The notes under the pieces were generated by a model. The model was not told the DNA's origin, did not search any database, and saw only the letters and a list, made by a program, of their open reading frames with translations. DNA of 54,061 bases from an uncultured Treponema sp. (GTDB lineage: Bacteria; Spirochaetota; Spirochaetia; Treponematales; Treponemataceae), in contig CAMWWZ010000007.1 in NCBI GenBank assembly GCA_947178095.1, positions 1 through 54,061 of the forward strand, written 5' to 3'. Below are positions 1 to 6,709 of this stretch, in pieces. Position numbers and translations under genes: made by a program. Within the stretch, counting starts at the first letter, position 1. Each line of letters starts with the position of its first letter.

Positions 1-668
1 GTTGTTTTCAAGTCATCTATTTCATCAACGCTTATTGCCTCAAAAAAAGTTTCATTCGCAGTATTTTTTGATTCATCCATATTAAAAAATATAAAAGGAA
101 ACTCTTTCTCAAAACTTTTTATCAAGAATTTATTGATGAATTTATTTATTTTTCCTCTTTCTTTATTTTTTAAGACATAATCAAATAGCGTCTCTGCCCA
201 CTCTTCGTCATCTGTATAAAAAATTCGCGAGGAAAAATAACAAAACACCGTTATACAGAAAACAATGCTCAAAAAGACGTACACAACGACAGCCTTGGTC
301 AAACGCAAATTTGGAAGCACACAATATACGGAAACAACATTCAACATAAAAACAAAAAACGTTGCCTTTGATGTTTTGGTAAGAGTAAATTCATAAAACA
401 CCAGTATCGAAATTTGTTTCAATGAAAAACTGATTCCAATGATAGTAAAATAAATACCTATCAAAGCAAGAAAAAACGCCGTATATAAATCTATCAGCCA
501 ATCTACGGCTATCCCTATATCCGCATCATCTTTAAGCCAATTGAAATCAAATACAAAAGCATACCTATCCTGTGTAATAAAATTCACAATAAGAAAGGAA
601 AATATTAAAATAAATACGCCGAGAACAATCTTAAAAGATGGATTGTGTTTTTTGTTATTCTTTATCAT
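1..668 (-). CDS. Partial four-helix membrane protein, C-terminus beyond window
   Basis: A minus-strand reading frame stays open from an ATG at 668 to the window edge (222 codons), so the 3' end is missing. The sequence starts MIKNNKKHNPSFKIVLGVF and shows four hydrophobic segments at about residues 12-32, 57-80, 104-121 and 126-146, followed by a charged, Lys-rich soluble part. An AGGG lies 5 nt before the ATG. It follows the TagF-like gene by 32 nt and is probably the last visible member of the surface-glycan operon. I do not recognise the family. Base composition is AT-rich compared with the wzx region. The frame is clear; the function is unknown. Confidence 0.7.
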   Translation of the reverse strand, partial: MIKNNKKHNPSFKIVLGVFILIFSFLIVNFITQDRYAFVFDFNWLKDDADIGIAVDWLIDLYTAFFLALIGIYFTIIGISFSLKQISILVFYEFTLTKTSKATFFVFMLNVVSVYCVLPNLRLTKAVVVYVFLSIVFCITVFCYFSSRIFYTDDEEWAETLFDYVLKNKERGKINKFINKFLIKSFEKEFPFIFFNMDESKNTANETFFEAISVDEIDDLKT

Positions 669-700
669 TTTCACCCTGTTTCTTTTCCCATGTTTGTCTG

Positions 701-1888
701 TCATCTCTTGCCAATCCACTCAATAATCCGTTCGCTCGCGTGTCCGTCGTCAAGGCTTCCCACCTTGTTCTTAAAGGCGGCAATACTTTTTGAATAAGAA
801 TGCGCATTAAACTCAGATATGTTTCTACCAAGTTCACTGTTGTTCTCGGCTATTGAAAATGGCGTTTCCTTTAGGTTGATGAGGAAACCACGTTCTTTTT
901 CGTAATCATTGAAGTCTGTCGCATAGATGAAAGCAGGGCGACTGGTGAGCATGAAGTCATAAACAATAGAGGAGTAGTCGGTTATCAGAATGTCCGACAT
1001 GACAAGCAGTTCTTGGACATCGCAATACCAAGAATAATTCTTCACAAAGACAGGAAGATTTCCAACGGAAACGTTCGCCATATTTGGATGCAGCCGGAGC
1101 AGGATAACCCATTCGCTGGAAAATGTGGCTTCAAGAATATTTTTCAGCCGCCCAAAATCAAGACCGTACATTTCTATGGAATGGCTGTTCCTAAAAGTCG
1201 GCGCGTACATGCATATTTTTTTATGCTCAAATCCAAACAGCCTTTTTATTTCAGCCGATTTCATCACGTCAAACAAAATATCCGAACGGGGACAGCCTGA
1301 TTCCAAGACTTCACCATTGTACCAGAATGATTTCTTGTAAAAATCAGACATCTGCTTGCTTCCTGCTATGCATATATCAATCTGCCTTGAGTCTGCAATC
1401 GCATTTTTTATATACGCTTTGGGAAGTGTATCTTCCGTATCTTTTTCCGATTTTTTTGTGCCTATTGTTGCGTGCCAAGTTTGGATATAAAATTGACCTT
1501 CCCGTTTGGGGATATGAACAGACGGTCTGTAATCAAAAATCCAGAATTTTGATGATGCAAGGGTAAGCAGATGCTTAAAAGAGAAAATCGGGATTAGTTT
1601 TATGAATTCCGGAAAATCTTTTCTGCCGCATTTTTCTTTGTCGTACAGGAAAAATATTTCATATTCAAGGTGTTTTTCATGTATTTTTTCAGAAATGTAT
1701 TTCGGATTGTCTCCATATCCGCTTCCACAGAAATGGTCGCAGAGAATTCTGTTCTGCCTTATTTTTATGCATGGCAAAAGGACAATGAAAAGCTTGTACA
1801 GTTTTCGTGTGAAAAATATATGCCGAATTACATGTGTGAAAAAAACGCCTTGCTGTAAGTATGCCTTGACTTTTTCTTTAAAACTCAT
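701..1888 (-). CDS. CDP-glycerol glycerophosphotransferase family (TagB/TagF-like)
   Basis: The 395-aa protein matches the Glyphos_transf family, which transfers polyol-phosphate units from a CDP-polyol to a surface glycan. Visible family motifs are TWHA (about 137-140), SGCPRSD (197-203), MYAPTFR (227-233), LRLHP (264-268) and TDYSS (303-307), the last being the usual catalytic/CDP-binding end. There is no signal peptide; a hydrophobic stretch near residues 31-42 may attach it to the membrane. Its ATG overlaps the stop of the upstream SDR gene by 4 bases (ATGA), implying translational coupling. With the adjacent cytidylyltransferase it suggests a CDP-activated polyol pathway; the actual polyol cannot be read from sequence. 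Confidence 0.88.
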   Translation of the reverse strand: MSFKEKVKAYLQQGVFFTHVIRHIFFTRKLYKLFIVLLPCIKIRQNRILCDHFCGSGYGDNPKYISEKIHEKHLEYEIFFLYDKEKCGRKDFPEFIKLIPIFSFKHLLTLASSKFWIFDYRPSVHIPKREGQFYIQTWHATIGTKKSEKDTEDTLPKAYIKNAIADSRQIDICIAGSKQMSDFYKKSFWYNGEVLESGCPRSDILFDVMKSAEIKRLFGFEHKKICMYAPTFRNSHSIEMYGLDFGRLKNILEATFSSEWVILLRLHPNMANVSVGNLPVFVKNYSWYCDVQELLVMSDILITDYSSIVYDFMLTSRPAFIYATDFNDYEKERGFLINLKETPFSIAENNSELGRNISEFNAHSYSKSIAAFKNKVGSLDDGHASERIIEWIGKR

Positions 1889-2949
1889 CCCCGCATTCCT
1901 CTCATAATCTCAATCGTCCGTTTTATTCCTTCCGCAATCCCGACGCGAGCTTTCCAGCCTATGGAATTCAACTTATTCGGGTTTAGAATGGCATGCACCG
2001 ACTTGCTGTAGCCTTCCTTTTCTTCTTGGGCAGGTAATTCAAAAACGACCTTGACACCGCAGCGTTCAGCCACGATGCCCGCCAAGTCCTTTAAATGAAC
2101 GTTTGAATTTCTGTCGGCAACGTTATAGGCTTCGCCGTTGTGTCCGTTCAGCATGCAGAAAATCAGGGCTGTCGCCACATCAGATACATAGGCATAAGAA
2201 AAATACTGACTTCCGTCGCTTTTTAGAACGACATTCTCCCCGTTTGTTCCTTTCTGAAGAAACTGGCTTAACACTTTCGAGTCATCTTTTTTTAGGCTCG
2301 CTCCGAATGAGCGGGCAATACGCGCAATCACGACATCGCAGTTTTTTTCTGCCTTGTACGCATGGCACAGGCTCTCGCACAATCGCTTTGCCTCGCTGTA
2401 ACAGGAACGGCTCGTGTTGCAGTCAAGGTAGCCGAAATCAGTCTCCGAAAATCCCTCCGACAGGCGTTCCCTGTCGTCTCCGTAGACTTCCACGCTTGAG
2501 GCGAGAATAAAACGGCAGTGATTGTTCCGGGAGCACAGCTCGAGCAGCTCACGTGTCCCGTTCACGTTTATCATAATTGTCTCAACCGGCTGTTTTGAAT
2601 ACGCAAGCGGATGCGTCGTTGAGGCGAGGTGGAAAATGAAGTCTATATCGTGCGTCTCAGGAAGCTTGCCGGTCAATTCATCGGTGGAGAAATCACATTT
2701 TATATAATGTATAAAGACATCGCCGTTCTTTTCTGTAAAATTCCCTTTCTGCCTAGAGACAAGGTAAAGAATGAGATTTAAACAGAATCTTTCCGACAAA
2801 AGGACAAGCATGTCAACCAGATAGCTTCCGATTAACCCCGTCGCGCCGGTAATCAAAACGGACTTTCCTTTCAGCTTTGAGAAATCGCAGTTCAGTTTCA
2901 GGACAGACTCTATGTCCTCTTTGTACAGCGGGTTGTCTTTGATGTTCAT
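1885..2949 (-). CDS. NAD-dependent epimerase/dehydratase (extended SDR)
   Basis: The 354-aa protein has the Rossmann fingerprint TGATGLIG at residues 34-41, a CDFS segment after the second strand, HLAST near residue 110 and the catalytic-type YSEAK (Tyr-x-x-x-Lys) near residue 184, all hallmarks of extended short-chain dehydrogenases acting on nucleotide sugars. It lies between a cytidylyltransferase and a polyol-phosphate transferase with 4-base ATGA overlaps on both sides. I infer a role in making or modifying the activated donor for the surface glycan, perhaps as reductase or epimerase. Substrate is unknown. Confidence 0.87.
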   Translation of the reverse strand: MNIKDNPLYKEDIESVLKLNCDFSKLKGKSVLITGATGLIGSYLVDMLVLLSERFCLNLILYLVSRQKGNFTEKNGDVFIHYIKCDFSTDELTGKLPETHDIDFIFHLASTTHPLAYSKQPVETIMINVNGTRELLELCSRNNHCRFILASSVEVYGDDRERLSEGFSETDFGYLDCNTSRSCYSEAKRLCESLCHAYKAEKNCDVVIARIARSFGASLKKDDSKVLSQFLQKGTNGENVVLKSDGSQYFSYAYVSDVATALIFCMLNGHNGEAYNVADRNSNVHLKDLAGIVAERCGVKVVFELPAQEEKEGYSKSVHAILNPNKLNSIGWKARVGIAEGIKRTIEIMRGMRG

Positions 2950-3659
2950 TTCAGCCAGTCGTCCTTTTCCATTTTCAGGTACGCCTTGAAAATTTCGATG
3001 TTCTCGGTCGTCGTAAGCTTCAGGTTCCTGTCCGCCCCCGACGCAAAATAAAGGGTTTCGCCCAGGTCAACCATCATCGTGTTCGTATAAGAAGACGAAC
3101 CTATGCCTATTTTCTCATCAAACGCTTTCTTGTATGCCCAGACAAGCTTCCCGTATGTATAAGCCTGCGGGGTTGATACCCTGCGCAGCGTGTCCCTCGG
3201 GATATACTGGCAGGTCGTATTGTCATCTTTTTTTACAAAAATCTGCTCGTTGTACGGCATGGACGTTACGGCGTTTCCGAATTCAGAGCATTTTGCAATC
3301 ACGTCGGAAAGGACGGCGCCGTCAACCAGCGGACGAACGCCGTCATGTATTATGATAATGTCATCATCCTGCGCCGTCTTTATGCCCATGACTCCGTTTC
3401 GTATTGATTCCTGTACGGTCTCTCCGCCGGAAACGACATCTTTCAGTTTTGTTATCCCGAACTGCTTCGAATATGCGCGGAGAATGTCATGCCAGCCGTC
3501 CAGACAGACACAATAAATTTCATCGATATTCGGATGCCTTTGGAACGCTTCGAGCGTGTAGATTATGACAGGCTTGTCATACACATTCAGAAACTGCTTC
3601 GGGATGTCCTGCCCCATCCTGTTCCCGACTCCGCCAGCGACAATCAAGGCTCTGTTCAT
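2946..3659 (-). CDS. IspD/TarI family cytidylyltransferase
   Basis: The 237-aa protein begins MNRALIVAGGVGNRMG and contains GxGxRMG followed by PKQFL, the CTP-binding signature of the IspD/TarI family, and IHDGVRPLV near residue 105. Length fits a single-domain IspD/TarI enzyme. Known members transfer CMP from CTP to methylerythritol phosphate (IspD) or ribitol/glycerol phosphate (TarI). Context (TagF-like transferase, SDR, flippase) argues for a surface-polyol role rather than the isoprenoid pathway, but IspD cannot be excluded. The ATG at 3659 overlaps the wzx stop by 4 bases; the open frame further upstream is only the antisense-free shadow of wzx and is not part of the protein. Confidence 0.87.
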   Translation of the reverse strand: MNRALIVAGGVGNRMGQDIPKQFLNVYDKPVIIYTLEAFQRHPNIDEIYCVCLDGWHDILRAYSKQFGITKLKDVVSGGETVQESIRNGVMGIKTAQDDDIIIIHDGVRPLVDGAVLSDVIAKCSEFGNAVTSMPYNEQIFVKKDDNTTCQYIPRDTLRRVSTPQAYTYGKLVWAYKKAFDEKIGIGSSSYTNTMMVDLGETLYFASGADRNLKLTTTENIEIFKAYLKMEKDDWLK

Positions 3660-5101
3660 AGAGTACCCTCCGCTTGTTTTTGCTTCCTGCTTGCCAGCCT
3701 TTTCCCGGCCGCCGCCGCAATCTGCATGAAATTCTTTCTGTACAAAACGCAGACCGTCATAAAAATGATGCCGTTCATCGCCCCAGCCCACGCCGCGAAC
3801 CGCTCGTCCGCAAGCACAACAGCGCATTGGACGACAAGAAGCGCATAGGCGGTGCAGTCTTTCGCAATGGAGACGTTCAGACGCATGATCCTTTTTGCCC
3901 GGCGCATCCTCATCGCCCAGACAAGGATATACGCCGCGGCGGTCGCAATGGCCGCCCCAATCGTTCCCATAAGCCAGACCAATGCAACCGTAAGGACGAT
4001 GTTCAGGGCTGCCCCGGCAACGGTGGACGCGGCAAAGCTTTTCGAGTCCTTCACCGCCGCGAAAATGCCGCCCAGATAGCCGGACAGCGCGCCGAACACC
4101 GACGCGACGAGCAGAAACGGCACGAACCGCCACGCCGCATAGAAGTCGTTCGCGTACAGAAGCAGCGCCATAGGGCGCGCGCAGGCGATCAGCAGCGAGC
4201 AGGCGCAGGTCATGCACGCGTTGTACAGCCCGTACATCTTCGAGAAGAAGCCGCCCCGGTCGTCGCGGTCAAAGTCCTGCACGGCGGAGAGCGTCCACGC
4301 CTGGCTGAATATGCCCTGGAACATATTTAATATGGAAGGAATTTTATATGCGACGGAATAGATCCCGTTCTGTACGATGCCGCAGAGCCAGGTGACGACG
4401 TAGCGGTCGGAGACGGAATTCACCCACCACGACACGGAGTTGAGCATCATCGGGCACGAGTAGGCGAGCATGTCTTTCCTCAGTTTCTTATCCTGCCGTC
4501 CTGTCCTTATGAACCTGAAAATCCTGAGGGACACGCAGAGATAGGCGGACTGGGCGAGCGCGCCGCCGATGAAGGCAAGGTAATAGCCCGCAAGCCCCAT
4601 GCGGAGCGGAATGAGGAGCACGATGTTCAGCGCGATCATCACGGCGGAGCAGAGGACTCCCGATACGGCGACATCCTTGATCCGGTCAAATCCGCGCGCG
4701 AAATTCAAGAGCAGCTGGCTCAGTCCGCTCAGTGCGAACATCAGCAGGAGGAACGCGGGGTATGCGTTGAGGAGCGGGAAAAATCCGATAATCCGGTTCG
4801 CGCACACCAGCGCGGCGAACAGCAGGACGGAACGCGCATAGTATTTCAGGCTGACGGAGACGATTCCCTCGCGCGGGCTGTCCTTGTCCAAAAGGAACAC
4901 CGTCGTCGAGTCGGCGATGTTCAGCGTAAGTATCGGAATGAGAAGGCTTACCGTCACGGAATATAGGTCGTATGTCCCATACTCCGCGGAGGTCAGGACG
5001 CTCGTGTACAGCGGCACGAGGAAGAAGCTCAGCAGCTTCGTGCCGAACTGCCCGACGGTGAGAAAGAACATGTTCTTTGCAAGATACCGCTTACCCCTCA
5101 A
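3656..5101 (-). CDS. Wzx-type oligosaccharide flippase (MATE/PST fold)
   Basis: The 481-aa integral membrane protein has about 12-14 hydrophobic helices and the family N-terminus (NMFFLTVGQFGTKLLSFFL, then VPLYTSVLT...YGTYDL). Members flip lipid-linked glycan units across the inner membrane. I keep the TTG at 5101 because it gives the usual short N-terminal tail and has GAGG 8 nt upstream; an ATG at 5071 would remove it. The TTG overlaps the stop of an orphan upstream reading frame (TTGA). The gene is strikingly GC-rich relative to both flanks, which suggests horizontal acquisition. A few terminal residues are unusually Ala/Lys-rich. Confidence 0.88.
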   Translation of the reverse strand: MRGKRYLAKNMFFLTVGQFGTKLLSFFLVPLYTSVLTSAEYGTYDLYSVTVSLLIPILTLNIADSTTVFLLDKDSPREGIVSVSLKYYARSVLLFAALVCANRIIGFFPLLNAYPAFLLLMFALSGLSQLLLNFARGFDRIKDVAVSGVLCSAVMIALNIVLLIPLRMGLAGYYLAFIGGALAQSAYLCVSLRIFRFIRTGRQDKKLRKDMLAYSCPMMLNSVSWWVNSVSDRYVVTWLCGIVQNGIYSVAYKIPSILNMFQGIFSQAWTLSAVQDFDRDDRGGFFSKMYGLYNACMTCACSLLIACARPMALLLYANDFYAAWRFVPFLLVASVFGALSGYLGGIFAAVKDSKSFAASTVAGAALNIVLTVALVWLMGTIGAAIATAAAYILVWAMRMRRAKRIMRLNVSIAKDCTAYALLVVQCAVVLADERFAAWAGAMNGIIFMTVCVLYRKNFMQIAAAAGKRLASRKQKQAEGTL

Positions 5102-5199
5102 AATGCTGCCTCGTACTCCTGTTCTTTGTTTTCTCTCATGGAAAAATCAAACCCGCCGACTTTTCCCGACTGGCTCTTGTTCCAACACGCAAATACAAT
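5098..5199 (-). pseudogene. Orphan C-terminal reading frame before wzx (33 codons)
   Basis: Directly upstream of the wzx start, a minus-strand frame of 33 sense codons ends in a TGA that overlaps the wzx TTG. The peptide (IVFACWNKSQSGKVGGFDFS, then MRENKEQEYEAAF) reads like the tail of a normal protein rather than random sequence, and the TTGA overlap is how true neighbours in this window are joined. The frame is closed by a stop upstream, next to the 23-bp repeat array. It may be the remnant of a gene cut by recombination, or a 13-aa leader peptide from its internal ATG. Weak evidence. Confidence 0.3.
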
Positions 5200-5215
5200 T
5201 CAGAAACTCAAAATT

Positions 5216-5323
5216 TATAGGCTATTCCTTATATGCGGTATAGGCTATGCGCGATATACGGAATAGTCTATTCTTTATATGTGGTATAGCCTACGCACGA
5301 TATGCAGAATAGGCTATTCCTGC
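5216..5323. repeat. Array of 23-bp direct repeats (four and a half units)
   Basis: Consecutive 23-bp units start at 5216, 5239, 5262 and 5285, with a partial fifth at 5308. Each opens with (T/A)ATAG(G/T/C)CTA. Units 1 and 3 resemble each other (ending TTATATGYGG) and units 2 and 4 resemble each other (with GCRCGATATRCRG), so the array can also be read as 46-bp dimers. There are no spacers, so it is not a CRISPR. It sits between an HTH regulator gene and the wzx operon and could be its operator array, an iteron set, or a recombination site. Confidence 0.8.
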
Positions 5324-5366
5324 TACCAAGTTTGCACAGAACGACCTCCTGTCAATTCCCATGCAC

Positions 5367-5582
5367 TCACTCCGACAACTCCCTTACATCCACGCCGAGC
5401 GCGTCCGCCAGCCTTATCCCGTCGCTTATGCGCGGCTCAGTCCCGAACTGCCGCATCGAAGAAACAGTCGTCTCCGCCTTTCCCATCGTCCTGGCGATTG
5501 CGCGGTACGTGAGGTTCTTCTGCTGCCTGTACATTTCCACTTTGTCCCAAAACACCGTCTTGGAACGCTCACCCTTTCTCAC
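5367..5582 (-). CDS. Small HTH (XRE-like) DNA-binding protein
   Basis: A 71-aa protein beginning at GTG 5582, chosen because the GTG overlaps the stop of the upstream gene (GTGA) and gives a clean single domain. Residues of a Cro/CI-like helix-turn-helix are seen (QQKNLTYRAIARTMGKAETT, then SSMRQFGTEPRISDGIRLAD and the ending ALGVDVRELSE). It ends 44 bp before the 23-bp repeat array at 5216-5323, which may contain its binding sites. Probably a transcriptional regulator working with the upstream small protein; target is inferred, not shown. Confidence 0.75.
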   Translation of the reverse strand: MRKGERSKTVFWDKVEMYRQQKNLTYRAIARTMGKAETTVSSMRQFGTEPRISDGIRLADALGVDVRELSE

Positions 5583-5944
5583 GGCGTAGCCTCCGCTACC
5601 ACGCGCGCATAGCCCAGTTCTTCCATGCTCACGACCTCGTCGCACACGTCGCCGATGAAAACGCCGCGCCCGCCTTCCGTCACGCTCCGCAGTTTTCCGC
5701 TCCAGTCCGAATCAGTCTCTCCGCGTGAGAACCGGCACTGGTAGACGAGCACGAAGTCATATTCGCGCAGGCGCGACTGGAAAAGCTGCGCGAGCTGCCA
5801 GTCCATCGGCCCGCAGACCATGATTTCGCTTTCCTGCCACTTTCCGCCCACGTCGCTTGTGAGAAAGTCCTTGAATTCCACGAGGCTTTTCTGCATTCCG
5901 TCCGAAAGCTTCGTCGCCCCGACAAGTATCGCGTAGCGTGTCAT
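5579..5944 (-). CDS. Small protein resembling a caspase-like p20 half-domain
   Basis: The 121-aa protein begins MTRYAILVGATKLSDG and continues with EFKDFLTSDVGGKW, then a strand YDFVLVYQCRFSRG. The order of an ALLVG-type strand, an ALxxFL-type helix and a hydrophobic strand resembles the start of peptidase C14 (caspase/metacaspase-like) domains, but the SGHG catalytic histidine motif expected after the last strand is absent (CRFSRG instead). If the resemblance is real it is a non-catalytic or diverged domain. AGGAG lies 10 nt before the ATG. It is translationally coupled to the following HTH gene and divergent from an XRE gene. The family call is an inference of moderate strength. Confidence 0.6.
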   Translation of the reverse strand: MTRYAILVGATKLSDGMQKSLVEFKDFLTSDVGGKWQESEIMVCGPMDWQLAQLFQSRLREYDFVLVYQCRFSRGETDSDWSGKLRSVTEGGRGVFIGDVCDEVVSMEELGYARVVAEATP

Positions 5945-6024
5945 TCAGCGTAGACTCCTATAAATACGATTCGCGTTATGCCCAAAATTTGCGCCAAATT
6001 ATGCAATGACGCGGCTCCTGTATA

Positions 6025-6068
6025 ACAGTATACTGTCAAATATCCATATTGTATATCATTATACTGTA
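6025..6068. promoter_or_regulatory. Putative XRE operator: ACAGTATACTGT palindrome and half-site
   Basis: A perfect 12-bp palindrome ACAGTATACTGT lies at 6025-6036, with a second near-copy TATACTGTA at 6060-6068. Both are in the divergent region between the caspase-like/HTH pair and the XRE gene. The near-copy falls between the -35 and -10 boxes of the minus promoter (6048-6076) and the palindrome lies just after its predicted start, a standard layout for repression by the adjacent XRE protein. Confidence 0.55.
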
Positions 6069-6076
6069 AAATGCAA
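6048..6076 (-). promoter_or_regulatory. Sigma70-type promoter for the caspase-like/HTH unit
   Basis: On the minus strand TTGCAT (6071-6076) and TACAAT (6048-6053) are 17 bp apart. Predicted transcription starts near 6041, leaving a leader of about 97 nt to the ATG at 5944. The operator-like sequences at 6025-6036 and 6060-6068 overlap it. Confidence 0.5.
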
Positions 6077-6112
6077 GCACAAAATGACAGGATTTTGATA
6101 TTTTGAAGCGAT

Positions 6113-6481
6113 ATGAGTTTTCGTTCAAGATTAAGAGAGGAAATCGCATTTTCGGGACTGTCGAACAAAGAAGTGGCTGCAAAAGCGGAAATCACAAAGC
6201 GCGCCTTGGACAGCTATGTCAGCAGCCAGTCGTGCATGCCATCCGCCGATGTCGCCGTCCGCCTTGCAAAAGCCTTGCACACTAGCGTCGAATACCTCGT
6301 CACCGGCGAAACTGATTCTGCACAACCCGCAACAAGCAAGGAAAATGAACGGCAGTTGTTGCGCATATATTCTTCGCTGCCAACCTCTCAGCGCAACCTG
6401 CTGCTTTCCGTCGCCAACGACATTCAACGGTGCTTGGGAACGGCACGGAATGTCGCAGATTCCGAAACAGCGCGTCTATAG
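6113..6481 (+). CDS. XRE-family transcriptional regulator
   Basis: The 122-aa protein starts MSFRSRLREEIAFSGLSNKE and has a Cro/CI helix-turn-helix in its first 65 residues (AAKAEITKRALDSYVSSQS, then PSADVAVRLAKALHTSVEYL and VTGE), the usual layout for an XRE repressor, then a short C-terminal helix region (EKNERQLLRIY-like, LPTSQRNLLLSVANDI). It is divergent from the caspase-like/HTH pair and probably represses its own region through the ACAGTATACTGT sites. A 23-bp repeat array begins 18 bp after its stop. No strong Shine-Dalgarno is visible, so the start is less certain than the domain. Confidence 0.85.
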   Translation: MSFRSRLREEIAFSGLSNKEVAAKAEITKRALDSYVSSQSCMPSADVAVRLAKALHTSVEYLVTGETDSAQPATSKENERQLLRIYSSLPTSQRNLLLSVANDIQRCLGTARNVADSETARL

Positions 6482-6499
6482 CAAACCTGACCGCACCTC

Positions 6500-6591
6500 T
6501 ACATATCCCACATACACTTATGTACATATCCCATGTACACTTATGCACATATCCCACACACACTTATGTACATATCCCATCATGGGATATG
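6500..6591. repeat. Second 23-bp direct-repeat array ending in a perfect palindrome
   Basis: Three direct 23-bp units start at 6500, 6523 and 6546, each of form YACATATCCCAYRYACACTT then ATG; a fourth half unit at 6569 runs into a perfect inverted repeat with 10-bp arms CATATCCCAT and ATGGGATATG around a single C (6571-6591). No spacers are present. The period equals that of the unrelated array at 5216-5323, and the two arrays bracket the HTH/caspase-like/XRE cassette. Confidence 0.8.
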
Positions 6592-6674
6592 GCGTAAATT
6601 CATCTCTCCATAAGCAAGTTCTCAAGCTTTTTTATTTCATAAAAAATATTTTTAATTATTTTTTATGAAAGTTA

Positions 6675-6703
6675 TTGACATAATTATTATTTAAGTTTAT
6701 AAT
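6675..6703 (+). promoter_or_regulatory. Consensus sigma70 promoter, 6 nt from the ATPase ATG
   Basis: TTGACA (6675-6680) and TATAAT (6698-6703) are separated by exactly 17 bp, a full consensus promoter. Only ACAGTC separates the -10 box from the ATG at 6710, so transcription should begin at or next to the A of the start codon, giving a leaderless mRNA. No Shine-Dalgarno is present. Confidence 0.8.
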
Positions 6704-6709
6704 ACAGTC

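Noticed and set aside
3660..4217. N-terminal extension of the cytidylyltransferase frame
   Set aside because: It lies inside wzx in another frame and is Arg-rich; the real ATG at 3659 overlaps the wzx stop by 4 bases.
5216..6591. CRISPR array
   Set aside because: The 23-bp units follow one another without spacers and no cas genes are near.
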